In this document: piece after piece, positions 36,684 through 49,040 of the stretch
Numbering within the stretch: position 1 is the first letter of the stretch
Layout: each line of letters starts with the position of its first letter
Source: Manihot esculenta
Lineage: Eukaryota > Streptophyta > Magnoliopsida > Malpighiales > Euphorbiaceae
DNA: 64,000 nt
Direction: 5' to 3'
Assembly: GCF_001659605.2 (NCBI RefSeq)
Contig: NC_035176.2
Span: forward strand, 30,808,716 to 30,872,715
Notes under the pieces: model-generated
The model's database searches: none
Seen by the model: only the letters and a program-made list of their open reading frames with translations
Told to the model about the DNA's origin: nothing
Position numbers and translations under genes: made by a program

Positions 36684-39549
36684 TTCTTAAGATCAAAATT
36701 TGTTAAGTGACAGTTTCAATAAATATTATAATTAACAATAAAATATTTTATAATAATATTAATTTTGATATTACATTTAACTATTGTATGTACAATAATA
36801 ATATCACTGTTTGTGATATATAAAACATATAGTAAAAAAATATAGATATTAATTAAAAAAATCCTTTTTGTTATTACAAATAACAATTTTTTTTTATCAG
36901 AAACTATAATTTTATTATAAAATACTTATAATCTCAATTTTAAAATTTTATTGATAATTATGTTTATATATAATAAAAAAAAATTGTGAAAAGATCTCTT
37001 TTTTATATATTTTTTTATATCAGTCAAATTTTAAGAATTACTTTTACTATATTGTTAGTTATAATTTATATATTGGTATATAGAATATTTAACTTTATCA
37101 TTTTTTATATTTTTTTAATCTAAAAAAATAAAAATAAAATCAGTATAATTTTTTTCACTATTATTAAATTTAACTGTCACATGATTTTGGGATAAATAAT
37201 TTAATAACATCCTCAAAAATATATAAATACAATAAAATAAAAATTAATATAATTAATTATAAAATAAAATTAGATTAGATTAGAAACTAATTAGTAAATA
37301 CTTTCACCTTATAATGCACAATTAAAAATTTAAAATCAGGAGATGCGATGGGTGAAAAGTTATGGGCTATGATAAAATTTATTTATTTATTTCAGTTTTG
37401 AAGAAAAAGCATTAACCACTTGAAAATTTTATAAAGGCTAAAAGCACAAACTTTTATTTATTTATTTATTTATTTTCTCTCTGCCCTAAAAGCACCAACT
37501 TTATTATAAAAGTATACCAACTTAAACCTAGCTAGTACAAGCAGCAAATTTGTACTGCTCAATTCTCATCTTTTTTTTAAAAAAATAATTTTGGTGTTAG
37601 TGCTTTCCCTTTTTTCTTTCAAAAAAAAAAAAAAATATGGGTTCGTTCACAGATAGCACAAATTTAATTGGCTGATTATTTTTTTAACCTAAAAATAAAG
37701 CAAAATAATTAAATAAAGAAAGGGGATGCCAGTTTTTATGATCTTAAAATGGCAAAACCAACAGCAACTTGGTGACGTTGGGCTGCTTGAGATGCTGTTA
37801 TATATTAACAGCTCTCATCGGATCATGTAATAAAAAATCAAGAGAAACTTTATTATTATTAAGGGAGAAGCCTAATTCAAGCCACCTACTTCATAAAATT
37901 TTCAGAATATTATTTGATTATTAAAGGTTGATTTTTTTAAGAATTTAATTCATTTGATTTCTCTTTTCTATCTTTTTTTAATTTAAATTTTATTTTTTAA
38001 AAAATAAAATCTTACATAATTTTGTAGAAAACAATATGCAATAGGAACTTTTTAGAAAAAAAAAAAAGCACTTGGAAAATGGCTGACAACTTCAAATAAA
38101 ATCCGTGGAGTTTTCCAAGTTTGAACATGGAAAAAGTAATGAATGGGGAAGGCCACTTCACAGGTCATTTTCAAAGAAAGAACCTCAACCACTAATCACA
38201 GATATGCCTGTAAATCCTTTCCCCATATTTAAAAAGCAAAAATAAAAAATTAATAATTAAAGTTAGTAATTAATCCCTGTTATACAATAAAGTTGCAGAA
38301 TGTCCAATGTACAAGCACTTTGCATCTTTTTTTTTTTCAAAAAAAAAAAAAAAAAAAAGAAAAAGAAAGAAAGAAAATGTTCACTTATCTTGCCTCAAAG
38401 GCAAGGCTAATGACAATAATTAACAATTAATTATGCTCAATTTGCAGGTGATATGCAGGGGAGGGATGCAGCTCTTGCTAGTGTTGGCAGGTGAAAAATA
38501 ACACTATATCTTTTAAGTTTTTGGATTTTGATTCATCATCCCATGCAATTAATTAAACATACCCACATTGAATTTTATAGAAGATATATTGAAAATGACC
38601 TTCACTAGATCTAGCGAGAGTTTTTTATTCTTTTCGGCTTTTTATTTTTTTAAAATTAATTTTTTTTTATAAAAGTAGTTCATTATCTCATGCTCTTTAT
38701 AGAAAAGAGACGGTTACTATTCTCTTGTTCATAATATAAATTTTAGAGAGAACATTTTCTCTTCGACTTTTTTTTTTTTTGGGATGAACTTGTAATTAGT
38801 TGTACTGTACTTCGTCTGAATAAGAGGCCGTTACTATGTCTCACTTCGTGAAAAAAGTTTACATATATCTATATGACCAAGATGGAGCTTCAAAGGAAGG
38901 AAATTTTCAAGACTGGTCGAGCAGATCCATCACAATGGTAGAGGATTTATTGTCTAAGCCTTAAGGCCAAAGGCCTGTTTATTTTGTGAGCTTAGGATTT
39001 CTATGTGTTAAATTTAGTGTAACATGCTCTTTCTAATGATATTTACCTAGAAAAAAAAATACCCACTTTCACATAACTCATTTCCTATCAAGATAAACAA
39101 AAAATTGAAGAGTTAAAAGAATTGTGCAAGAGTTGCTAGTTGAAGAGTTGAATCATATAGCTTTAGCAAAATTATTTATTATAGATATCTAGTTTGTTTT
39201 TAAAATTAAGTATAAGTTGTATATAAGATAAAGTTGTCGCTGTTAATAATTGATTGAATAAAGAGAATTTTTATAAAAAATTATTTTAATTTTTTTTTTA
39301 ACAAAATGAATCGTTGCGGTTGCAGGCTGCATCACCATGGTCCGTTAATGGTAGGAAGCTTTGGTTTTAGGACCTGGCAGTTGACTAGGCTACACCAACT
39401 ACGGCTGCTAAAATGTTATTTTAGAGAAGACAATATGGTCAATACACTAGGAGAATTTGTCTATCAATTTTCGATACATCTGAAAACAAAAGAAAACAAA
39501 CCGTGCATAAGTCAAACTATTATTACAGAGCAACTTATTTTATAATAAC

Positions 39550-40399
39550 AATAACTTACCTGCTTCAGGAATGTGAAAGCCCCTAATCTTTTTGGCTATT
39601 TGCACCAAAATAACAAAGAGAAAATGAAATGTGTTTTTCAAATAGGAAGTTTTCAATGGAAGGAAGAGAGAGAAACTCACAATGAAATGTCTTCAAGAGA
39701 TATTCCAATGTCTAAACTTGCACTTTTCTAGTCAATTTTCTGCATAAGAATCATGAATAGACTGCTTCACCGGAACATACAGCACCAATTATTTTGGCTG
39801 TTTGCACACTCCACACGCAAGACCAGTATAATGATTACATAGTAGATTATAGGAAACTTATCTAAACCTGGTCCACTATATACCCCAAGATATAAGCAAG
39901 TAGTTCCCTCAATGAAAAAATCAGATGGAACTCGCTTTCACCTAAGAATTTCCTGTAGATCACCGTAACCTATCTATTCTTCAGCATCTCCAAAGGAGCC
40001 ATTCCACCTATCAAGAAGTCACTTATCCTAAAAATTCAAGCTTATAAGTTAGGAAGATTCAACATTCAAGAGAAAGTAATGAACAAATTCAATCTTGGAT
40101 TAGAAAGAAATGAGACATGATGGGTGAACAAACCTTCACATTTGTTCTTACAACTTACAACTATACATCCAAGAATGTACGATTGCAAAGCTAAAGATTT
40201 ACTCACTACCACATAACAGTAATTTAACAATGCTCCTAGCAAAAAAAAAAAAAAAGGCTCTTCTTTGTTTCCAGTTTCCACTCTAATGCTGCTCTTGCAC
40301 CTTTCCAGACTGGATTGCTGTAAGGTCTCTTCGCTGCTTCTGATGTCATTTTTGCACAATCTGTTTTCATCTAATGCTTTGAGAATGACTTACAGAAGT
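39550..40399 (-). other. Probable 3' UTR / downstream region of the kinase gene
   Basis: The base composition is more balanced than the sequence to the left and it follows directly on the kinase stop codon at 40400. It contains no conserved coding stretch. Part of it may be a longer or spliced 3' end, because some relatives of this kinase carry extended C-terminal tails. Confidence 0.4.
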
Positions 40400-43300
40400 T
40401 CAAAATTGGTTGCTTGAATTCATGACCATGTCACCTTCCAACATCCGAAGCACCTTTATCAAAAAACTTAGGTATCAGTTAATCATGAAGTAGTAACCTT
40501 CTGGTGCAAAACAATAAAAAAATATAACAAATATAATAAAACAATCATAAACTCCTGGAGTTAGAATGATTCTCTGACCTGAGACATCCGAGGCCTCGAA
40601 TAAGGATCCCGGCGAATGCACAATGAGGCGCAATGCATCATGTTATGCACTTGTTGTTCCGAGTAGCAATTCATCAAGCGTGGGTCAAGAATTTCCTGAA
40701 TGGCATGCTTTTCCAGGAGTGGACGCACCTGCTCCAGATCTCATCACATAAGCGATGACCAAGAAATAAAATAAACCAAAAGGACAATTTTTTTTCAGCC
40801 AGTTTTCTTGAGCTCATACCCATTCAGTTAGGCACTGTTGGCCTTTTGGTCGTTTGATATCAATAGCTTTCCGTCCTGTAACCAGCTCCACCAACACCAC
40901 CCCAAAAGAATAAACGTCAGCTTTTTCTGTGATCTGCCCACTTTGAGCATATTCTGGAGCCAAATACCTAAAAATAAAACATTAAACTATCATTATCTAC
41001 AGATAAAATAATGGAGGATGGAAAGAAAACCTTCCAATAGTTTTACCCAAATGTCCCAATTATCCTTGTTTCAACTCCCATGTCTCCATTTGGCTGCCAC
41101 CTTGCAAGTCCAAAATCTCCAACCTGACATGGAAAAGTAGGAATTAGTTCAAACTTGTCCTTTCCAATAAAATGACATGAAATTTCATGAGCCTATGGCC
41201 TGAAAGCAAAGAAGACAATAATGATGCTGAATCAATGACAGACATATTATCTGGTGCAGTGATATGGTTATAGAGAGATGGCAGGAGAATGAAATACCAT
41301 TGGTTCAAAATCATGGGTTATGAGGATATTGTTAGGCCTCATATCACGATGGACTATGCAACCCACTCTACATTCTTCATGAAGGTATCTCAGTCCTCTA
41401 GCTGCTCCAACAGCAATTTTTTGTCGTGCAGACCAGTTCAATGGATCTTGAGAGTGTCCTAAAAATTTCAAACAATGCAATTGACTATCTGGGTAAATTT
41501 CATTTGCAAAGAACTATGGATATGGAAGCAAGAAAAAATGCCATGGCCATAGAAGGGATAGCATATTTTACTTGTAAAAAAATAATGATAATAAGAATAA
41601 TAAAATAAATAAATTCAGTGAATTATTTCCTCTTATCCCAGAAAGGTACTAAATATATCAGATGCACTCTAGGAGAATTTACCAAAAAGATGTGAATCTA
41701 AAGATCCATTGCAAATATATTCGTAAACCAGCAATCTTCTTCCATCCTCCACGCAGAATCCAATCAACATCACAACATTACGATGCTGTGCACAACTGAG
41801 AACCTCAACTTCTGAACAAAATTCCAGATCACCTTGTGTACTAGCCAATTTATGTTGTTTGACAGCAACCACCAGGCCATCTGGCAAGACACCTCGGTGA
41901 ACAGAACCAAATCCACCTTCAGCCAAGAAGTTTTCTTGTGAAAATCCATCTGTAGCAAGTTCAAGTTCAGCAAAACTAAACCACCTAGGAGGATTTCCAA
42001 ATGCAGGAGCCTTGTGTCGACACGCTGAACACAGTGGTGGAGGACCAGGAGGCACACGAGTAGACAAGGAAATTGCTTCCCTGATATTTTTGCTTAAGTT
42101 CAAATCAGTTCTATAATTCAGGACTCCAATATCATGTTCTCGGCCTAATTTGGATAAATTCTCCAGCAAGCTTTTAAATGTGAATGTTTGAGCTGTATTT
42201 TTTGTTCTTCGGAAGCCATCCAGCAAGCTTTTTGCAAGTTCACCACTGGAACTCAGATTATTATCTATCCATGGCTGGAAATATAATCTGTTGCAGGAAG
42301 TCACCTTCTTATCACAATCTGAACCAGATTCAGACTCATAAAGACTTCCATTTTCCTCAGTGAATAATAAATGCTCTTTCTTCTGCCCCCCATAAATCCC
42401 AGATAGAAAAAATGGTGAAGTCCCTGGATCTGAGCTTGATATTGATGATGTCCCAACATCTGTTGCAGTCAGTGAAGATTCATGATCTGGACTACTGGCA
42501 GGAGTTACAAATGGGCCCCTTAATATATCTAGCGTATGATGCTTGCTCTCAATGTCCTTTAAAACTGGTTCCATCACAAATGGCAATGACCAACACATTT
42601 CAGTTTGCATTGCTGGGGATCCGATCAGATTCAAACGAAGAACCTTTGGCTGAGACCTTTTCATCACCACAACATTACATTGTAACTCTTCCATGCAGTA
42701 TTGCTTCTCATGTGTCAGATGTCTGCACAGGAATAGAAACCTCAGTTGAGCAAGTGGAAGCACATTAAATTTATACAACCATGATAAGAAAAACCACCAC
42801 GTAATTGCAACATTTCAGAATCCTAGATTGCAAGACACTGTCAATTATATGTAAGAGAACATGGTTTATTTGATTTTATTACTTGTCCAAAATAACCCAG
42901 TTTGATTGAGCCTTCTTGGCTTCAGTAGCCACCACTCCAGATGATGAACCAGCAACAACTTTTATCCTGATTTTTACCTGTGAAAAGGAATCAAAAGGTG
43001 TAAAAGACTTGAACAAAGAGAGAATAAAAAAAGCTAGGCCATTTAAAGCAAAGAAATCAGTTCCAGACCTTCTCAGGGTCAAATACATCATGGATTTGAA
43101 GCAACATTTCAGAGCATGAATCTGAAATATCATCTCTCTGATCTAACCCGGTTCCTGATGCTGATTTCCGGTTACCACTAGTGCAATCACTGGTGAATCT
43201 TGAGAAACCCCAAACTCTTTTACCTGAAAGATAATTTAATCCACTTTGGTCATCAATATCAAAATATCATTTATGGACCTCCTTGAGTCATAATAACTGG

Positions 43301-44114
43301 ACAGGGACAAAAGGGAAAAAATTAAAAATTTCAGGGTCATAAAACTCAACGTTCCAATTATTGTTTGTGCATTTAACTTTGACAATGAATTGTTTATGAG
43401 CTATGCTACAGCATTGCATATTTGCTAAAATTCTTTATATTTGCTTAAGATGCTGGCATGCTACAATAGAGACCTTAAAATGAAAGAAAGCATTTACACT
43501 AGATGTGAAAATTTCCCTATTGTTAGAGTCCATAGTCAGCAATTCATCTGTTTAATGTCCTAAAATTAGCGATTCAAAGGGTTTATCAAATTGAGAACGC
43601 AGTAGAACTAAATATATCTGAAGAACCGATCTGTTTTTTTGTTTCTCGCGTTGAAGAAGGGATTTTTGCAGCAAGTGATGGGACTATTACAGAGTAACTT
43701 TGTGCAGAGTCTACCAATATCATTAACCAAAAAAAAAAGCCCTGAACCTGACATGTACTCATCAAATTCAAGCGAAATAATAGAAGTACAAGAAGAGCAT
43801 TATAGCAAAGTTTCCATGAAGTATTACAGAAGCAGAGGCATTAAAACAGGGCAAGCAAATCCCTGACAGTCAATGGCATATCAAAATTTCAACTGAGAAT
43901 TCAGCATTCTATTAGAAAAAGAAGAAGAAGAAATCAATGGAAGATTACTTGAGGAGTGAGCAGGGATGACCACCAGTAGATTAATGCAATCCCCTGGCTG
44001 AACCACATGAGTCAAAGCCCATACTAAAGCTCTTCTGGGTATCTCTTTTGACGCCTTAACAGCAACCACCACCACTTTCCCGACCACCACATCTGAAGCA
44101 CCCTTTTCATTCAT
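40400..44114 (-). CDS. Receptor-like cytoplasmic kinase with N-terminal USP-like domain
   Basis: Nine minus-strand exons encode 681 residues: 44114-43949, 43223-43069, 42977-42883, 42722-41683, 41458-41298, 41123-41047, 40967-40820, 40728-40579 and 40453-40400. Phases are consistent throughout. The start at 44114 is the first ATG in frame. Residues about 10-150 ([20 protein letters not shown]..., then NWVILDK and [12 protein letters not shown]) resemble a universal-stress-protein fold. A Ser-rich linker and CSACRHKAP precede the kinase domain (from about 398). Kinase elements are the Gly loop EGGFGSV (407-413), VAVK Lys427, HRD Asp524, DFG Asp542 and APE Glu570. The catalytic-loop Lys is Arg526 (HRDMRPNN). 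Databases call such proteins 'inactive protein kinase SELMODRAFT_444075-like', yet most catalytic residues are present. No membrane span is seen. The closest remembered relative is At5g56790. Its substrate and role are unknown; by family, a cytoplasmic signalling kinase. Confidence 0.9.
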
Positions 44115-45730
44115 ATCATCAGTCAAAAGAAAATCTAACCTGTTTACACCGCCACTTCTACTTTATTTTTTTCAACAGTTACACACCATATGACCAGAAC
44201 CCACATCAAGATTCATTATCAAACAAATTATTGAGCACGAAAAGGACTGCATTATCAAGTGGAAGCACGGAAACCAAGATGCTTACAAAGTGCTTGATAA
44301 AAAAGCTACAAATGGTAAAAGTAGCAGAGGTCTTGCTCTTGCAGTTGAAGGCAGGGATACTTCTCTTTTTACATGTAAAGGGCACTGTAGACAGCTTTGG
44401 ATCAAGCAAACGCAGATGGATTTTTGCAAGCATCAGCCGTTTCATGGAAACTGAGGCTGCTGCTTCTTTTTTGATGTTCGTGTGGAAAGCGTGACGTTAA
44501 AGGGAACAGAAGTTGGTTTCCCCTTCAGCTTTTTTAATTTTTTTTTTTCTTTTTCATTTTCATAATTAAAATTTACTTTTTTTTTCTCAAATAAAATTTA
44601 CATTCTTAAAATTACAAGTAATAATAATAATAATATTATTATTATTAGCCTATTCCTTTTAAATATTTTTTACAATAAGTAATGATTAAATTGATTAAAA
44701 ATAAATGAATAAAAAAAATATATGATGAAATTAAAGTTTAAAGCTATTTTAAATTTTTGTCTTCCATACACTGAGTAATAAAAAAAAAAACTACTTTTTA
44801 GATAATTACAAGAGGCAAAGTGCCAATGCAGAAAAGAAAATAAACTAAACGACAATAAGAAATTCAAGAAATCGCTGGTCTTGTCGTTTGACTTTCATCC
44901 CTAACGTAAATCAAATAAATTTTGGCATTCGCTTACCCTCCAATTTTAAAATTTTCTTTATCAGATTATGAAATTTATAATATAATTTTTGAAATTAAAC
45001 AACATTTACAACTTAATATTTACTTTTAACAATAAATAATTTAATTGTGACAAAAGAGAATTTAATAATTATATTTATAAGCAACATGAGAAAATTAGCG
45101 ACGCTTTTCATTACACGTGGACTGAATATATATAGTTTTAATGAGAAATGCTAATGGTACTCGGTTTATCGAGTAATTATTTAATATTTTTAATCTTATT
45201 AAATAAATAATTAATATTATTATCTGATAGAATAAAAGAAAGTTCTATTTTTTTTTAAATGATCCTTTTTAGAATGAAGCCAAAATGAAAACGATGACGA
45301 ATTCACGATTAAAGTTGCGAACCAGCTGTGGACTAATTTGTAAAAAGTGGGGCCAAGAAGCAGATATCTTTCAAGATCTGGTAAAGGAGTGGGTCTCTCT
45401 TTACCTACGCATGTCTTCACATTATAGATTAAAGACAGATGAAACAAAGTCAAACGTCCAATTAGAATATCAACTCCAATAATACTTTTAAATTGATAAT
45501 TATAAAAAACTACCCCTAACGGTTATAGTATAGAATAATTTTTGAAAATATATTAAATCACATAATTATTTTATAATTATTTTTATTTTAAAATTTCTTA
45601 ATTTGCTTAAACCTAACCAATGTTGTTTGGAAAGTTTAGAGTCGAACTACGAGTGATAATTTTTTGCAGCAATGGAGAGATTTGTTCTGATTCTACCAGC
45701 TGCACCAATGTTGTGTCGATTTTAACTGTC
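44115..45730. other. Kinase 5' region and intergenic DNA
   Basis: Sequence at 44115 to about 44500 is balanced in composition and probably contains the kinase 5' UTR and promoter. From 44500 it is AT-rich. A perfect (TAA)n/(TTA)n hairpin of about 29 nt lies at 44618-44646. No gene is seen. Confidence 0.45.
44618..44646. repeat. Perfect AT hairpin
   Basis: A (TAA)n run joins directly onto its complement (TTA)n, giving an exact palindrome of about 29 nt that could extrude as a cruciform. It is probably a product of microsatellite growth. Confidence 0.7.
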
Positions 45731-46161
45731 TGGTCTCCTCCACCGTAGGGTTAGATTAAGATTAATATTGATGCCCCTTTAAACTCGGAATAAAATTTAT
45801 TAAGTTTCGGTTGTGTAGTCCGAAATACTAATAGTAGATTTATGGCGTTTAAAGCAGGTTATATTTACAATTAGATGGAGGTTAAGTGTGTTGAGGCAAT
45901 GACTTTTCGAGAGGCGTTAGCTGGATTAAAGAGTGCAGATGGGATCGAATTCTTTTCAAATCGGATACTCAGGTTCTTGTTGTGTCCATTAACAATATTT
46001 CGTTAGATGATTTATCACATTTTGATTTTTTGGTTCAAGATTGTAAATTACTTATATCCAATTATGAAGAAGCAGGATGTGATTTTATTCATAGGTCTGC
46101 GAATGATGTCGCTCATGTTCTAGCAATATCGATTCATTTTGAGTCAGGTCAAGGAGTTTGA
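45731..46161 (+). pseudogene. RNase H domain of a decayed LINE
   Basis: Translation reads WSPPP, then (after stops) IKINIDAPLNSE, FGCVVRNTNSRFMAFKAGY, CVEAMTFREALAGLKSADGI. After a frameshift near 45950 it continues LFKSDTQVLVVSINNISLDD, LVQDCKLLISNYEEAGCDFI, HRSANDVAHVLA. This is the plant RNase H-like domain (RVT_3 type) found at the C-terminus of many LINE polyproteins. The acidic positions expected for catalysis (D in NIDA, E in EAMTFREA, D in KSDTQ, D in NDVAH) are still readable. Four in-frame stops (in the first half) and one frameshift make it non-functional. It ends with a stop at 46161 and is followed 64 bp later by a poly-A tract, consistent with a 5'-truncated LINE copy in plus orientation. 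Confidence 0.82.
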
Positions 46162-46224
46162 GTTCATATCTCTCCTTTTTGTATAATTTCTTTGATCGTT
46201 TTGAGGTATTGATATTTTTTTCTT

Positions 46225-46246
46225 AAAAAAAAAAAAAAAAAAAAAA
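46225..46246 (+). repeat. Poly-A tail of the LINE remnant
   Basis: A run of 22 adenines lies 64 bp beyond the RNase H stop codon, where a LINE 3' tail is expected. No target-site duplication was recognised in the flanks. Confidence 0.65.
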
Positions 46247-47796
46247 CCAAACAAGACTTTATTTTGGGGGAATGAAAAAGTTGGCATTATTAATGAGATT
46301 GCAGTAAATGGAGAGTTTCCAGTTTTCGAATGTGAAAGGTGTGTGAAAAATGGAAGTTTCTGCTTTATTGTTATTACATATTCATTCATTGATGAGACAC
46401 TGAAAACTAAGAGACAATGAGCACCCAACAACAGAAAACGTACAAAGGTTTTCCCATTTGCCAGCCATGACATGAAATTTAAAACACCAGAAAGCTGCTC
46501 TCCACAATCACAATATTTGTTTCTTTCTCCATCTCCAACAAAACAAATCATAAAAGATGCCATTTCTCACTTTCTCCACCCTTTTTTTCAACTCAGAATC
46601 AAGAAACCATACTAAACTGAAATCAAACAGTGTTAGAGCTTAAGATTGTTGACCAACCCTATTGTTAAGAAAATAATTAATGGACACATTGTAAAGATAT
46701 AGATTTGGGTTGGTATTAACATTTGATTTTGGAAGGCAGATTGAATCTTTTTTTTCTTAGGTGGGTGGATCTAGCATAGCAAATAGAGTAGCAGTCATGG
46801 GCTAATGCTGGAGTAGATTGGTCTTCCACTTTGAGGAAGGAGGAGGACCCATGGGTTGCTAGTTGCTACGCAGTCAATGGCTAATCATCTTATTATTTCA
46901 AAAGGTGCGGTCACCAAACACTCCAAAAAGCACATGCATGGGCCCAACGAGCCAGTGTTGTGATATGAACAATTGGATGTGATTGTGCTATTTTAGGTTT
47001 AATAGGATGCACACATGACCTACTTGAGTTGAAGTGAAAACAGTATTAAAAATTATTTCAAAATTTAAATTTAATATATTTTATTTTTAAAAAATTAAAT
47101 TTATATAACACTTACCGTATTATTTTCAATTAAATAAATATAAAAATATTTTATAAATTTCACTCATTTACATTTCAAAGTTTACATTTGAAAGTTTACA
47201 TTTGAAAGTTTATAATTCAGTTATATTAAAATAATTCATAATATAGCAATGTTGCTAAATAACCACAATTTTGGACATTGTTAGAAAATATTAGGACACT
47301 ATTCAAAAAAATTAACATGATAGGTAAAATATAATCATTAATTTTAAAAAAAATACAAAAAAGGCTATGTGTTCCATTTTTTTTTTAAATTTAAGATATG
47401 TGGTTCAAATTTATATCCAAATAATATGTTATGATATAAATTTTATGTCACCATTCGTAACGACATTCAAAAATTATCGTTATTTGCTAATGATATCATA
47501 GCATACATTATAATTTTGATATAATATTATTTTGACACAAATTGAATCATATAAAATAAAAAATTAATAAAACCATAAGGTATCTTTTTATACTTTTTTG
47601 TTTTCAATTTTTCAAAATTTAATAATTGAATTCAAGCTTCTATTTTATATCATGGAATATTTTACTATTTTTTGTTTAAAATTATTAGTGTTAAATAAAA
47701 ATAATGTCATATCGTAGATAATTATTTGATGTACGGATAGCATGTATTAGCTAATTGTTACACTTTGGTTAGAGGCGCTAGAACTTTGGAGAAAAA
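46247..47796. other. Intergenic DNA left of the LTR element
   Basis: A minus-strand open frame begins at 46563 with an ATG in good context (MASFMICFVGDGERNKYC) and runs into the poly-A tract. It has no known domain and I do not call it a gene. A short tandem repeat (AAGTTTACATTTGA unit, about three copies) lies at 47178-47214. The remainder is AT-rich. Confidence 0.4.
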
Positions 47797-49025
47797 TGTC
47801 ATGTCCCTTACGAACTAGCAGTGTAATTGTGCCAGTCCTAAGTCCATGTGCGGCAATTAGCCTTCTCCTAAGACTAAATTAGCCTTACCACCAAGTTCTA
47901 ACTAAATTCAACTCTAGGAGTTCTAAGGCTACGAGACTCATCCTAGCTTAACATAAGAAGCTCAAGGTCAAAGAGCGGTACAAGCAGAAGCAACGTAACA
48001 CTTGAGATGGTTGGAAAGGATTGTAGAAGGTGAGGGAAGACGTTAGAAGTTTCCACCATTAAGTAAGAGGTTAATATGGGTGAAGGAAGCTAAACACAAC
48101 TTAAGTAAGAGTTATTTGAGGAAAAACTAACTTCATTGCACTTGGCAGAAATTACAAGACAAATATTATAAAGAATTTCAAAAACTAGTCCAAAGGCTTT
48201 ACGGATGGTGCCTAAGAGTACGTAGAGGCATTTTTAGATAGAAGACTTGCTCTGACTCCCAAATGAGCCATGTGGGGGTATTTATAGGCAATTGGGACTG
48301 AATCACCACCGAAAATACATCGCTAGCATGTTTTCATGCGTCTGGTCTGTTTTAAGGCGGTTTGGACGCGCCTGGCAACTTTTAAAAATTTCTAGACATT
48401 TCTGATAGCGAACCTCATTTTCTGTCTGCCACGGGTCCGTGCACTCTATGTTGCGTGTCCTAGTGCCTACGATGTCTGCGTATCCCTCGCCTAGAAGTTT
48501 CGTGCGCTTTCCAGCACCCAGTTGAACCTTGTTTACGTATGGCACTGTAGAACCGCCTTACTGTAGCTCTTGTGCGTCTGCCCCCAACATGAACTTCACT
48601 TGCGCGCTTGCTGCGCGCACGCCTTTGGGCCCCAACATGCCTTGTGCGTGCCTTCTGCACTTGGCCCTAGCACGCCAATCGAACCTCACTTGGTGCTTCA
48701 CAAACCTACCACACACGCTGGCCTACTGGGCAGTCCGCTTGGCCCAATCCTTAAGTAAACCTCAGCTGCTGGCAATCTCGGCCCATAACACAACCTCTTT
48801 TCCCTAATCGTGTCGATCGCCAATGGCACCCACGAGTCCAAAACACCTGTTGTTTAGCCAATCTACTATGATCGGCTTTCTCTCTCCCCAACCAATAGAA
48901 TTGGCCCATTTCACTATATTTGGGCAATCCAACATGCCCTCATGCCCAATTGGCTCCAACACACCAAAGGGCAAATTTCTTCTATAAAAGTGAAGATCCT
49001 TAATGCCTTCAATAATACCTCGTCA
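47797..49025 (-). repeat. LTR (3' LTR in element orientation)
   Basis: This is the left long terminal repeat of the element, bounded by TG..CA. A TATA box reading CTATAAATAC on the minus strand is at 48278-48287. Long open frames here (for example 48529-48807) are by-products of its GC-rich composition. Confidence 0.72.
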
Positions 49026-49040
49026 GATTCTCCCCTACTC
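49026..49040 (-). other. Polypurine tract of the LTR element
   Basis: On the minus strand the 15 bases GAGTAGGGGAGAATC directly precede the LTR start TGACGAGG. This is the expected place and composition for the plus-strand primer of reverse transcription. Confidence 0.6.

Larger units (their letters stand above)
35301..39549. other. AT-rich intergenic DNA
   Basis: About 4.2 kb shows no supportable gene. It contains (AT)n tracts at 35351-35377 and 36659-36683 and many A/T homopolymers, and short open frames without domains. One minus-strand sequence at about 39555-39570 looks like a strong splice donor (AAGCAG/GTAAGT) but has no coding exon attached. Confidence 0.5.

Noticed and set aside
39306..39545. 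79-codon plus-strand frame starting MNRCGCRLHHHG
   Set aside because: There is no domain, no splice partners and no recognisable promoter. It is likely chance.
44115..44126. Upstream extension of the kinase reading frame
   Set aside because: It begins with TTG; the first ATG is at 44114.
46144..46563. 139-codon minus-strand frame starting MASFMICFVGDG
   Set aside because: It reads through the poly-A/T tract of the LINE remnant, with no domain and no supporting exon structure. It is mentioned only as a remote possibility.
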